Shown here: in pieces, positions 8,483 through 16,415 of the stretch
Layout of the letters: each line of letters begins with the position of its first letter
How positions within the stretch are numbered: position 1 is the first letter of the stretch
NCBI GenBank assembly: GCA_050954285.1
Contig: JBPBPL010000009.1
Coordinates: 1 to 64,000, forward strand
Reading direction: 5' to 3'
DNA length: 64,000 bases
From: Mucilaginibacter_A sp050954285
GTDB taxonomy: Bacteria; Bacteroidota; Bacteroidia; Sphingobacteriales; Sphingobacteriaceae
Notes under the pieces: generated by a model
Database searches by the model: none
What the model was told of the DNA's origin: nothing
What the model saw: only the letters and a program-made list of their open reading frames with translations
Translations under genes and position numbers: made by a program

Positions 8483-9247
8483 TTATTCGGCTAATTCTTC
8501 GGGCTGGCGTTGATTGATCCGGTAATAAGTAATATTTAAATTCATTACTTCGCGATAAGGAATGATGGTAAAATCTCCTGGCATGTAGTAATACGGATCT
8601 GCGTTTTCTGGCTGATGATCGTCTTTCAAATAGCGACGCTTTACATCGCTTAAATACAATTGATCTATGCCATTAGAACTGGAAAGGACGTAGTGCGAAA
8701 GGTAACCGCTATACAAAACACTACCTTCTGCGGTTTTAACCAAAGCATCAACGTACTGAACTTCGGGTTGCACATCAGATTGTCCGGCAATATTTGGAAA
8801 ATCCAGTATTTCTCCGGTAAAAACATAATGCCATTCATTTTGATATCTGAACAATTGGTATTTACGATCAAGCTTAAGTTTTCTGACAGAATATTTGCCC
8901 AACTGACCCAAAACCGCTCCGGCAAAAGCAGTGAACGTAAAATAAAAGAAAAGATGATAAATATTCTGGTAGATCTGCAAAAACGCAACGCCTGCTTCAT
9001 TGCTGCTTCCGTTGCTGCCAACCAGGAGAAACAGCGGCCATAAACTTATTTTATAACCTAACAGCCTAATAAAACCCTGACAAAAAAGATGAATGAGAAC
9101 ACTGAAAATTAAAGAAGGAAAAAGGTAATCAGTAAAATTTTGCTTGAAATATTCTTTAGAAAATTCACCGCTGTAATACAATCGCCTGAACAAAAAACCT
9201 GGCACCAGCATCAACAGCAAAATGATGGTAGGCAGGGCAAAATTCAT
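8483..9247 (-). CDS. unknown membrane protein, four N-terminal membrane segments
   Basis: A 254-residue protein I do not recognise. The first 120 residues hold about four hydrophobic segments: PTIILLLMLVPGFLF, LFPSLIFSVLIHLF, a short one around WPLFLLVG, and LFFYFTFTAFAGAVLG. The rest is a soluble tail with YVFTGEILDFPN, ALVKTAEGSVLYSGYL and PYYYMPGDFTIIPY. The tail strands suggest a small beta domain. It begins immediately after the stop of the 63-residue gene and ends one base before the T9SS plug gene begins. Confidence 0.8.
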   Translation of the reverse strand: MNFALPTIILLLMLVPGFLFRRLYYSGEFSKEYFKQNFTDYLFPSLIFSVLIHLFCQGFIRLLGYKISLWPLFLLVGSNGSSNEAGVAFLQIYQNIYHLFFYFTFTAFAGAVLGQLGKYSVRKLKLDRKYQLFRYQNEWHYVFTGEILDFPNIAGQSDVQPEVQYVDALVKTAEGSVLYSGYLSHYVLSSSNGIDQLYLSDVKRRYLKDDHQPENADPYYYMPGDFTIIPYREVMNLNITYYRINQRQPEELAE

Positions 9248-9439
9248 CTATTTTTTAGGAAAAGAACCCAAGCGTTCAACTGTGATAAACCCATTTTTGG
9301 ATGTTCCTTTAAGCGATGATTTATTGTGGCGTTCGTCATAAATCGCTTCCATAATATCAGGCAGATGGCCTTCTTTGGCAAGCTTAATAAACCTGTCGCT
9401 CAGAAGTTTGGGTGCGGTATTAAAAAATGAAAATGCCAT
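9248..9439 (-). CDS. small hypothetical protein
   Basis: A 63-residue basic protein starting MAFSFFNTAPKLLSDRF and ending ERLGSFPKK, with no membrane segment or recognised motif. It is the first gene of the minus-strand run. Its stop is directly adjacent to the start of the 254-residue membrane protein, which supports it as a real gene. Function unknown; a partner of the membrane protein is possible but not shown. Confidence 0.65.
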   Translation of the reverse strand: MAFSFFNTAPKLLSDRFIKLAKEGHLPDIMEAIYDERHNKSSLKGTSKNGFITVERLGSFPKK

Positions 9440-9515
9440 AATTTTGATTCTTTTTTAAAATTAATAAACAATCCTGTAATAAAAAATAGGGCAGGATTGT
9501 TTATTAATTTATACT

Positions 9516-9529
9516 GATAAAAACAGCAT
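9516..9529 (+). repeat. dispersed repeat, AC variant, abutting ABC-F stop
   Basis: GATAAAAACAGCAT ends one base before the minus-strand stop codon (9530-9532) of the ABC-F gene. A T-rich flank (ATTTATACT) precedes it. Confidence 0.85.
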
Positions 9530-11455
9530 TTATTTTTCTTCCATTTCCAGAATCTGGTCGGCCAAAACTTCCCATTTATCCTGTTGCTGTTTCAGTTCCT
9601 GCTGTTTTTGCTTGATGTTTTTATTAACTTCCTGCAGGCGGTTTTGCTGCTTGTAGATTTTATCGTCCGCCAGTTCCGCTTCCAGTTGCTTGATCGATTT
9701 TTCCAGCTCAGTGATTTTTTGCTCCATGCCTGAAAGGTCCTGGTTCAGTCTTTTCAGTTGTTTGGATTTATCTTCCGTTGGTTGTTTTACCGCAACCGTT
9801 TCCTTTTTTACTTCTTTTTTAGGTTGAGAAATTACTGGTGCAGATTTCGCTTCCAGTTTGCGTTTTGCCTGCCAGATTTCGTATTCAGCATAAGTTCCCG
9901 GATATTGTTTAATCTGCTGATCTTCAATAAACCAGATTTTGTTAGCCACATTATCCAGAAAATAACGATCGTGGGAAACAGCTATAAAAGTACCTTCATA
10001 TTGCTGCAAAGCCTGAATCAGGATATTTACAGAAGCAATATCCAGGTGATTGGTCGGCTCATCCAGAATTAAAAAGTTGGCATCCGCCGTTAACGCTTTG
10101 GCCAAGGCCACACGGGATTTTTCTCCTCCAGAAAGTACTTTGATTTTTTTGAAAACATCATCTCCCGTAAATAAAAATGAACCCAGAATAGAGCGTAACT
10201 CGGTTTCATTGTGTTTTGGGGCGAAAGCTTGCAACTCCTGCAAAATCTCACTTTCCAAATGCAAAGCTTCCAATTGATGCTGGGCGAAAAAAGTTTGTGT
10301 AACATTGTAACCAGGTTCAAATTTGCCTTCAAATTCTGAATCTGCACCGGCAATAATCCGCAAAACTGTTGATTTACCACGACCATTGGCACCGATTAAG
10401 GCAATTTTATCGCCTTTTTCAATCAAAGCGTGTGCATTTTCAACAATATCTATGGCAGGATATTTTTTGGTGAGATTATCCAGCGTAATAACATGACGGC
10501 CAGACTGTTTGGAGAAACGGAAACTAAAATTTACAGACGGATTATCATCGTCCACGTCGTCCACACGTTCCAGTTTATCTAAAGCTTTGATACGGGATTG
10601 CGCCATTTTTGCTTTAGAAGCTTTGGCACGGAAACGCTCGATCAAACGTTCTTCCTGTTTAATTTTTGCCTGCTGATTTTTAAATTCGTTCTTCTGAATT
10701 TCGCCGCGCATCTCTTTTTCTTCTACATAAAAAGAGTAGTTGCCGGGATAAACATTCAGTTTTCCTTTGCGGGATTCAACGGTTTTGTTGATCACTTTAT
10801 CCAGAAACCACCTGTCGTGAGAAACAATTACCACCGCGCCTTCAAAGGCTTTCAAATAATCTTCCAGCCATTGGATCGAAGGTAGATCCAGGTGATTGGT
10901 TGGCTCATCCAGCAGCAAAATATCAGGATTTTGCAACAAAATTTTGGCCAGCATCACGCGCATCCGCCATCCGCCTGAAAACGTGCTTAGTTTACGTTGT
11001 GTTTCAGCTTCGCCGAAACCTAAACCAGCCAGAATTTCGTGCGCTTTATATTCAATGTTATAACCATCCAAAGCTTCAAACTCGCTTTGTTTATCGCTTA
11101 ATTTATGCAGGATATCTTCTGAATAATCAGTTTCCAGTTTTTTTAACAGCTCCTCGATCTCGTCATGTAACTGATTCTGGCGCGCAAAAGCTTCCATCGC
11201 TACATGCAAAATCGTTTTATCAGAAGCATAAGAAAGCAAATCCTGGTTTAAATAACCGATAGTCAGTTCTTTAGATTTGGAAATGGTGCCGGAGGTTGCC
11301 TTCAAATCGCCCACAATCAGCTTCAGCAAAGTGGTTTTTCCGGTTCCATTGGCACCAATCAAACCAATTTTTTCACCTGGTTTAATGTGCCAGTTGGCTT
11401 CATCATATAAGGCTCGCGAGCCGATTTCGTAAGTTAAATCATTAATTGCAATCAT
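9530..11455 (-). CDS. ABC-F family ATPase (translation-factor type)
   Basis: A 641-residue cytoplasmic protein with two ABC domains and no membrane segment. Walker A motifs GANGTGKT (34-41) and GANGRGKS, signatures FSGGWRMR and LSGGEKSR, and twin Walker B motifs DEPTNHLDL/DEPTNHLDI are present. The linker between domains and a C-terminal lysine/glutamine-rich coiled coil from about residue 550 fit the Uup/EttA/YdiF group, which act on ribosomes or, in some members, give antibiotic protection. Which subgroup cannot be decided here. It has its own transcription unit; the start is at 11455 with a short AT-rich gap upstream. Confidence 0.94.
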   Translation of the reverse strand: MIAINDLTYEIGSRALYDEANWHIKPGEKIGLIGANGTGKTTLLKLIVGDLKATSGTISKSKELTIGYLNQDLLSYASDKTILHVAMEAFARQNQLHDEIEELLKKLETDYSEDILHKLSDKQSEFEALDGYNIEYKAHEILAGLGFGEAETQRKLSTFSGGWRMRVMLAKILLQNPDILLLDEPTNHLDLPSIQWLEDYLKAFEGAVVIVSHDRWFLDKVINKTVESRKGKLNVYPGNYSFYVEEKEMRGEIQKNEFKNQQAKIKQEERLIERFRAKASKAKMAQSRIKALDKLERVDDVDDDNPSVNFSFRFSKQSGRHVITLDNLTKKYPAIDIVENAHALIEKGDKIALIGANGRGKSTVLRIIAGADSEFEGKFEPGYNVTQTFFAQHQLEALHLESEILQELQAFAPKHNETELRSILGSFLFTGDDVFKKIKVLSGGEKSRVALAKALTADANFLILDEPTNHLDIASVNILIQALQQYEGTFIAVSHDRYFLDNVANKIWFIEDQQIKQYPGTYAEYEIWQAKRKLEAKSAPVISQPKKEVKKETVAVKQPTEDKSKQLKRLNQDLSGMEQKITELEKSIKQLEAELADDKIYKQQNRLQEVNKNIKQKQQELKQQQDKWEVLADQILEMEEK

Positions 11456-11555
11456 TGCCGCAAAAGTACGTTTTTTTTAACGGTAATTTACGTATTTTCC
11501 GCCGGATAGGTACAGGAAAATTACGGAAAGTAAACAGTTTTTTAAATCGAAAATG

Positions 11556-11569
11556 ATGCTTCTTTTACC
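11556..11569 (-). repeat. dispersed repeat, GA variant
   Basis: ATGCTTCTTTTACC followed by ACCTGAAATTTGG in the 194-base divergent gap between the ABC-F and FUSC genes. The other arm of a pair is only weakly visible. Confidence 0.8.
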
Positions 11570-11649
11570 ACCTGAAATTTGGTGTTCAATAAATCGTTTA
11601 AACCAAGACATCGGTTGCTTGTTGCCTTCCAAAATCGATTACAATTTGC

Positions 11650-12198
11650 ATGGATCAGAAACAGATAGATTTTTTATTATACGTTGTTAAGTGCCTGATT
11701 GGGGCGATTATCGGATTTTTTATTTATCGGGCCTATCCCGAAGGCGGTGCCTGGAGCCTGGTTTCTATTTTGCTGGTGCTTTCTCCCGAAGGAAAAGACG
11801 CAATCAACCTGGCCGAAGTCCGGATTAAAGCCAATTTGGTAGGTGCCGCAACAGGTTTGCTACTGTTTTTTCTGCATCCGCCAGCTTTGGTAATGATCTG
11901 TTTGGGAGTAGTTATTGTGGTTATTATTTGTGAGTTACTAAAATTACAGGTAGCCACACGTTCTGCACTGGCTTCAGTGGTGATTATCTGCATTCATGAA
12001 AGCGGGAAATACTTTTATCAGGTTGCTTTGGAAAGAGCAGGAGGCGTAATTGGTGGCTGTTTAATTGCCTTACTGATTACGTATTTGGTTCATTATAAAC
12101 TTTTAATCAGCAACGTACGAGAAAGAAAAGCGCGGATTTCATGGCGGAGAAACCAATTCAGAAATAAAAAAGAATCAGAATCTGAGCCACAAGCTTGA
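11650..12198 (+). CDS. FUSC-family (aromatic acid exporter-like) membrane protein
   Basis: A 182-residue protein with about five membrane segments (for example LYVVKCLIGAIIGFFIY, LVGAATGLLLFFL, LVMICLGVVIVVIICELL, VIGGCLIALLITYLV) and a basic C-terminal tail. The repeated hydrophobic pattern with the internal VRIKANLVGAATG and LERAGGVIGGCLIAL segments matches the N-terminal half of the FUSC/ArAE exporter fold, in a short single-domain form. Substrate is unknown. It is convergent with the carboxypeptidase-like gene downstream. Confidence 0.7.
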   Translation: MDQKQIDFLLYVVKCLIGAIIGFFIYRAYPEGGAWSLVSILLVLSPEGKDAINLAEVRIKANLVGAATGLLLFFLHPPALVMICLGVVIVVIICELLKLQVATRSALASVVIICIHESGKYFYQVALERAGGVIGGCLIALLITYLVHYKLLISNVRERKARISWRRNQFRNKKESESEPQA

Positions 12199-12209
12199 AA
12201 ATAACACTG

Positions 12210-12223
12210 TACTTCTTTTACGG
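12210..12223 (-). repeat. dispersed repeat variant containing a stop codon
   Basis: On the minus strand CGTAAAAGAAGTAC contains the TAA stop (12218-12220) of the carboxypeptidase-like gene. It differs from the consensus only in its last base. Confidence 0.6.
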
Positions 12224-13396
12224 GGTATAATCCACGGGCACCAGTTCGGCCAGTTTATCATTTGCCCAATCGCCTTCAAACAAAGTGCTTTCCGGCGAAA
12301 TTACTACGCCGTTCAGATCAAATAAAGCGTATTTTTTGAGTAGAGTAACTATACTCACCGCATAATTTTCCATAAAAAGCGGACGGTAAATGTCGTTCGT
12401 GATTTTTTCATCGTGCTTTTTGGTATAAACAACGTATAAATAATCCGGGAAAGTTAATGCAAACAATCCGGACTGGTCGGTACGCATTACTAAATCTTCA
12501 GGTTTCAACGGTGTTTTGAGCAGGTTTTCCTGAAAGCGCGGCTGCTGCGCCATTTCATTCCAGTAGTTAATCGAATCGCGGTTATTGCTTTTATTAAACT
12601 GATTGTATTTCTGCCGAAGCAATTCTTCCGGCGGTCGTTTTGGGTTGGGTTTGCGTTGAAGCTGGTACATCACGAAACCCTGTTCCTGTAAATCCTGATG
12701 AGATAGTGCCCGGAAAAACTGCATACTCGAACCGTAATAAGCTTCCTGCCGTTTCAGTTTCCACTTTTCCTGCTGCGAGTTGCTGCCTTTCAGTTCCTCA
12801 AACAAAACCTGACCCGAATACCGGATTTCGTTGCTGAGTGTACTGCTCTCAAAATTGTGCACTAAAAAGCGTACTCTGTAACCAAGTGCCCGGTTTTCTA
12901 CTACCAAAAATTCATCGGTAGAAGCCTCCAGTGTTTGTGTTTTTTTATGATAGATGAGGCTCACCACATGCGGATTCAACACTTTACACAATTTGGAATT
13001 GGCCGACGTACCAATAAAATTCTTCACAAACAAAGCATAATTTTTCTTCCAGTTAGCGTTGGTGGTAATTACCACTTCCTTCATCTGGATCATTTTGGGC
13101 ACCATTTCAATTTGCAACTGTAGTGGTTTATTGCTCACCAGCACACTTTGCGTAAAGCTTTCATAACCTAAAATAGAAACCACCAGATCATACTGGCCAG
13201 GTTTTACATTGTTCAGCGTGAAAGTTCCGTCATCTGCCGTAACCGTACCGAAAGTAGCATTGCTGAGAAAAACGCTCGCTTTTGCTAAAGGTGCTTTAGA
13301 ATCGATGGCCGTAACTTTACCCGTAATCGTTCCTGTTTGTGCACACGAAATAGTTGGCAACAATAAAATCAGCCAGAAATAAAAGAAAAAACGCAT
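12218..13396 (-). CDS. secreted protein with N-terminal carboxypeptidase-like regulatory domain
   Basis: A 392-residue protein with signal peptide (FYFWLILLLPTISCAQ). Residues about 22-100 are a carboxypeptidase D regulatory-like (CarboxypepD_reg) beta-sandwich: GTITGKVTAIDSKAPLAKASVF, DDGTFTLNNVKPGQYDLVVS. The remaining part, with VVITTNANWKKNYALFVKNFIG and HDEKITNDIYRPLF, matches conserved Bacteroidota surface proteins of unknown role that share this module with TonB receptors. It lacks a barrel domain and so is not itself a receptor. The final codon and stop fall within a variant of the dispersed repeat. Confidence 0.82.
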   Translation of the reverse strand: MRFFFYFWLILLLPTISCAQTGTITGKVTAIDSKAPLAKASVFLSNATFGTVTADDGTFTLNNVKPGQYDLVVSILGYESFTQSVLVSNKPLQLQIEMVPKMIQMKEVVITTNANWKKNYALFVKNFIGTSANSKLCKVLNPHVVSLIYHKKTQTLEASTDEFLVVENRALGYRVRFLVHNFESSTLSNEIRYSGQVLFEELKGSNSQQEKWKLKRQEAYYGSSMQFFRALSHQDLQEQGFVMYQLQRKPNPKRPPEELLRQKYNQFNKSNNRDSINYWNEMAQQPRFQENLLKTPLKPEDLVMRTDQSGLFALTFPDYLYVVYTKKHDEKITNDIYRPLFMENYAVSIVTLLKKYALFDLNGVVISPESTLFEGDWANDKLAELVPVDYTP

Positions 13397-13450
13397 GGCT
13401 AAAAATAGTAGATTTTTACTCTAACGCTAAAAACATATTGATTTTATACC

Positions 13451-13464
13451 GATAAAAACAGTAT
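13451..13464 (+). repeat. dispersed repeat, AC variant
   Basis: GATAAAAACAGTAT with an upstream ATTTTATACC flank, upstream of the carboxypeptidase-like gene and 36 bases left of direct repeat A. Confidence 0.85.
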
Positions 13465-13500
13465 CGCAAAATTGTTGCAATAGGAGAGGAAATCATTAAC

Positions 13501-13646
13501 AAAAAAATCCCCGCCTGTGCCAGCGGGGATTTAACTAAAACAGAACATTAACCAATTTATTCTAAAACCACTTACTTGTACGTTGGCTGAGTTAACAAGG
13601 TTACAGGTTTTTGAATTTTTATTGATTTATTAGAAAATATTTTTCA
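13501..13646. repeat. direct repeat A with hairpin, left edge of the defence island
   Basis: Starts with an A-run and the hairpin AATCCCCGC (13506-13514)/GCGGGGATT (13523-13531), which looks like a terminator. The following 62 bases to TACGTT differ from direct repeat B (16256-16395) at only three positions by my alignment. A looser part follows, and the copies share an identical AGAAAATATTTTTCA end, here reaching the GNAT stop codon. The two copies are in the same orientation. Confidence 0.85.
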
Positions 13647-14117
13647 AACCACCTTCTCGCTTTCGGTCATTAAGCTTTTCTCGAAGCAAATACTGTTTTC
13701 TACGTCTTTATATTGGCCGTAATTAGGAATAATCTTGTAATCGCTTTTTGTATAAAGTGCAATTGCTTCCGGTTGTCTTTTACCCGTTTCCAGGATACAG
13801 GTTTTGTAATTTAGTTCGGCTGCCCAATTTTCCAGTTCTTTTAAAATTGCTGAAGCAACTCCTTGTCCACGCTTATTTTCAGAAACATACATGCGTTTAA
13901 CTTCCATCGTATCCGGCGAATATTCTTTGATGGCACCACAAGCAATTGGTACTTCATTTTCGTAAGCTACAATTGCATGTTTAATTAAATCAATTTTGTT
14001 GAATTGCGAATAAAATAAATTCTCTTCGCCATCGCGAATTTTTAAATCTTTATCCAGTATTTTGACTAATTTTTGAAAGTTTGGATTGTTGGAATTGGTA
14101 CGAATATAATTGATCAT
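13644..14117 (-). CDS. GNAT-family N-acetyltransferase
   Basis: A 157-residue acetyltransferase of normal GNAT length. The acetyl-CoA-binding motif A is seen as VKRMYVSENKRGQGVASAIL (R-G-Q-G-V-A), followed by the typical ETGKRQPEAIALYTKSDYKIIPNYG region. The substrate is unknown. It lies between the Septu pair and direct repeat A, 92 bases after ptuB. Its ATG overlaps a copy of the dispersed repeat (14116-14129), which takes the ribosome-binding position. Confidence 0.9.
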   Translation of the reverse strand: MINYIRTNSNNPNFQKLVKILDKDLKIRDGEENLFYSQFNKIDLIKHAIVAYENEVPIACGAIKEYSPDTMEVKRMYVSENKRGQGVASAILKELENWAAELNYKTCILETGKRQPEAIALYTKSDYKIIPNYGQYKDVENSICFEKSLMTESEKVV

Positions 14118-14129
14118 ACTTCTTTTATG
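14116..14129 (-). repeat. dispersed repeat, GA variant, overlapping a start codon
   Basis: Minus strand CATAAAAGAAGTAT; its final AT are the first two bases of the GNAT ATG (14117-14115). Confidence 0.85.
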
Positions 14130-14209
14130 GGATAAAAATAGGAGGTTCTTTTTTATATGAATAGATATTAATTGAAAGGGAGCGAACTAAAAAAATTAAA
14201 TGATCAGAC

Positions 14210-14851
14210 TTATATAATTTTATCAATAATTATTTTAAACATAAGTGAATAGGGCTGATCTTCTTGTTTAAAATGATTTATAGCTGAAAGTTCTTGACTA
14301 TTTAAAGTCCTACCGCCTTCTTCAATCTGCTTAGTTCTAATACTCTCTAAAAGCTTATAAAAATTTTTCAGCTGAGTTATTCTTCTTTTTTCAAGTAAAT
14401 CTGTATCTAACCGATATTTTCTAATAGTATTAAGACCTAAAATAGAGCTATTTTTAGCAGTAATTATTTCGTCAACAAATGTTAAATGGTCTTGAATTTC
14501 TTCATTAGAATTAACACATGGATCTAAGGCTTGATTGATTGGAATTGTATTATGACTTAATTTATCATTACAATTGTCACAAGATAAATACAAGTTTGTC
14601 CATGTATATGATAAACTAATATCAACGGCAACTTCGATATGATGATCTATTTCACTAGGTTTATCTTTAAGTTTGGATTCACAATAAAAATATTTGTGAA
14701 AACTCATTGACTTTAATTGGAGTTTAATATTGGGATTTCCGTATTTACTTGAATCGGGTCTGCTATTTCCTGATAATAAAAGATTGTTAAGCCATTTTGT
14801 TCCTTTATCGATTAAGATTTGAGGTTCAGGAAGTCTTATTAATGCTCTCAT
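14210..14851 (-). CDS. ptuB: PtuB-like HNH nuclease of a Septu defence pair
   Basis: A 213-residue protein whose HNH/zinc site is clear: Cys57 in KYFYCES, Asp69-His70-His71 in SEIDHHIE, then Asn86 in TNLYLSCDNCNDKLSH with Cys91 and Cys94. That spacing, including YTWTNLYLSC, is the PtuB pattern. In Septu systems PtuB is the effector nuclease that cuts nucleic acid when its PtuA partner senses phage. The start codon overlaps the end of the ATPase gene by one base, so translation is coupled. The region is visibly more AT-rich than its neighbours, consistent with transfer. Confidence 0.85.
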   Translation of the reverse strand: MRALIRLPEPQILIDKGTKWLNNLLLSGNSRPDSSKYGNPNIKLQLKSMSFHKYFYCESKLKDKPSEIDHHIEVAVDISLSYTWTNLYLSCDNCNDKLSHNTIPINQALDPCVNSNEEIQDHLTFVDEIITAKNSSILGLNTIRKYRLDTDLLEKRRITQLKNFYKLLESIRTKQIEEGGRTLNSQELSAINHFKQEDQPYSLMFKIIIDKII

Positions 14852-16065
14852 TACAAATTCCTGATTATCTCATTAATATTAAAATAATTAAAATATTCAG
14901 GGTTTATGACTAATAACTTTTCTTCAATTTCCTTTTTTAGCACATTATCTTTACTTTCAATTGCTAATTTTCTTTGTTGAAGTAATTGTGAAATATCTAT
15001 ATTAAAGCTATTTGTATCAAATAAAGGGCTTCGTAAAATTTCTTCTATTGGAGAATTAGCATAGAAATCGGATTCCTCTACAATTTCTGAATGATCTATT
15101 TGATTAGAGCAAACGTAAACTCTTGCATTACTTATTGATGAAACAATAAAAGGGGAATGTGTTGTAATTATTATTTGAAGTTTTGGAAATAATTTTAAAA
15201 TATTCCTTAGAAATACTTTTTGCCATTTAGGATGTAAATGATTTTCTGCTTCATCAATTAATAATAATCCTTCTATCTGTTTGTACTCTTGAATTGGAAT
15301 ATTATTATGACTACAAATTGCGTAAACTTGTCTTAGTAGACTTGTAAATCGTTGGATTAAATACAAGTTTCCGCTACTTAGTTTGTCTAGAGAAACTTCT
15401 CTTTGCAGGACTTTAATTATTGGAGTTAAAGTAACTCTCGAAACATGAGATAATTTACCTTCCGAAATAGAAAGGTTTATTATTTCTTCTAATAAATTAT
15501 ATAAAGATTCACCTAACTCTTTTTCCGTTGTTTCTCTACTATCTTTCAAATAGTCAAAAAACGAAATTATTTTAGTAACATCTACATTTTTATGTATACC
15601 AGTTAAAGCGTCGTCTAAATAATTATTTGTACCTAAAGCTTGAATATTATTAATATTAAACTTGTCATTTGACAGCTTAGATGTCCAATATTCTAAAATA
15701 AAATCTTTTTTATAATTAGGCTGAAATTGTGAACGGAATATTTTATTAAATTCCATATCATTTGTTAAAAAAGATCCTCCTTCTTGCTTTGAATTTGATT
15801 TTAATTCAATTCTTTTGTTTTTGTTGATTACAATATTGGCTCCTATAAAAAAATCTGTTGCGGATGTAATTTCCCTTTCCACTTCACCAAAAACACCGAT
15901 AAAAAGACTACGAATAGCATCTAAGATTATTGATTTCCCAGTACCATTCTCTCCTGTAATAATGATAACTGGAGGATATTTTAATCGATCTTCATCAGAG
16001 ATAAACTCAATTTTTGAGTCTAAAAAAGGACCGATATTTCTAATTTTTAAATCACGGATTCTCAT
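14851..16065 (-). CDS. ptuA: PtuA-like SMC/AAA-type ATPase of a Septu defence pair
   Basis: A 404-residue ABC/SMC-type ATPase (AAA_21/OLD-like). Walker A GENGTGKS at 38-45, signature LSSGN at 228-232, Walker B LLLIDE at 266-271 followed by AENHLHPKW, and the H-loop region TTHSPF at 300-305. There is no TOPRIM domain after the ATPase, so it is not an OLD nuclease, and no reverse transcriptase is nearby, so it is not a retron. With the HNH gene immediately behind it, this is a two-gene Septu arrangement. Codon use is AT-rich. Confidence 0.85.
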   Translation of the reverse strand: MRIRDLKIRNIGPFLDSKIEFISDEDRLKYPPVIIITGENGTGKSIILDAIRSLFIGVFGEVEREITSATDFFIGANIVINKNKRIELKSNSKQEGGSFLTNDMEFNKIFRSQFQPNYKKDFILEYWTSKLSNDKFNINNIQALGTNNYLDDALTGIHKNVDVTKIISFFDYLKDSRETTEKELGESLYNLLEEIINLSISEGKLSHVSRVTLTPIIKVLQREVSLDKLSSGNLYLIQRFTSLLRQVYAICSHNNIPIQEYKQIEGLLLIDEAENHLHPKWQKVFLRNILKLFPKLQIIITTHSPFIVSSISNARVYVCSNQIDHSEIVEESDFYANSPIEEILRSPLFDTNSFNIDISQLLQQRKLAIESKDNVLKKEIEEKLLVINPEYFNYFNINEIIRNL

Positions 16066-16255
16066 AAGCTATTATTGATCTTAATAATATAAATTTCTGT
16101 GATAATAAATGTATGTTTTGGCTATTAGCTTGAGTAATATATAAATGCTTTAAATATTATAGCCATTATAATTTTAGAAAAGAAATTATGCTTTTAATAA
16201 ACATAATATTGATTATAATGAATATTAATCAACAATTATAATAAATTTCTAAAAC
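16066..16255. other. AT-rich non-coding stretch upstream of ptuA
   Basis: Almost entirely A/T with repeated TAATAT-like runs. It presumably holds the Septu promoter, but no convincing -33/-7 pair could be chosen. No ORF or RNA is recognised. Confidence 0.5.
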
Positions 16256-16395
16256 AAAAAAATCCCCGCCTTTCACAAAGCGGGGATTTAACTAAAACAG
16301 AACATTAACCAATTAATTCTAAAACCACTTATTTCTACGTTAGGTAAAACTGGATGGTTACAATAATTTTTAATTTTTACAGAAAATATTTTTCA
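16256..16395. repeat. direct repeat B with hairpin, right edge of the defence island
   Basis: Second copy of the repeat described at 13501-13646: hairpin AATCCCCGC (16261-16269)/GCGGGGATT (16280-16288), then the near-identical 62-base segment, ending in AGAAAATATTTTTCA. It lies between the FtsX-like gene and the Septu pair. Confidence 0.85.
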
Positions 16396-16408
16396 TGCTG
16401 TTTTTATC
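16395..16408 (-). repeat. dispersed repeat, AC variant, after the permease stop
   Basis: ATGCTGTTTTTATC, seven bases beyond the stop codon (16416-16418, minus strand) of the FtsX-like gene and touching direct repeat B. Confidence 0.85.
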
Positions 16409-16415
16409 GTACTTT

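Noticed and set aside
14210..16065. Retron or OLD-nuclease interpretation of the ATPase/HNH pair
   Set aside because: No reverse transcriptase or msr/msd-like RNA was seen, and the ATPase has no TOPRIM domain; the HNH partner fits Septu.
13501..16395. The two hairpin repeats as a CRISPR array or transposon ends
   Set aside because: Only two copies 2.7 kb apart, in direct orientation, with no spacer pattern and no transposase between them.
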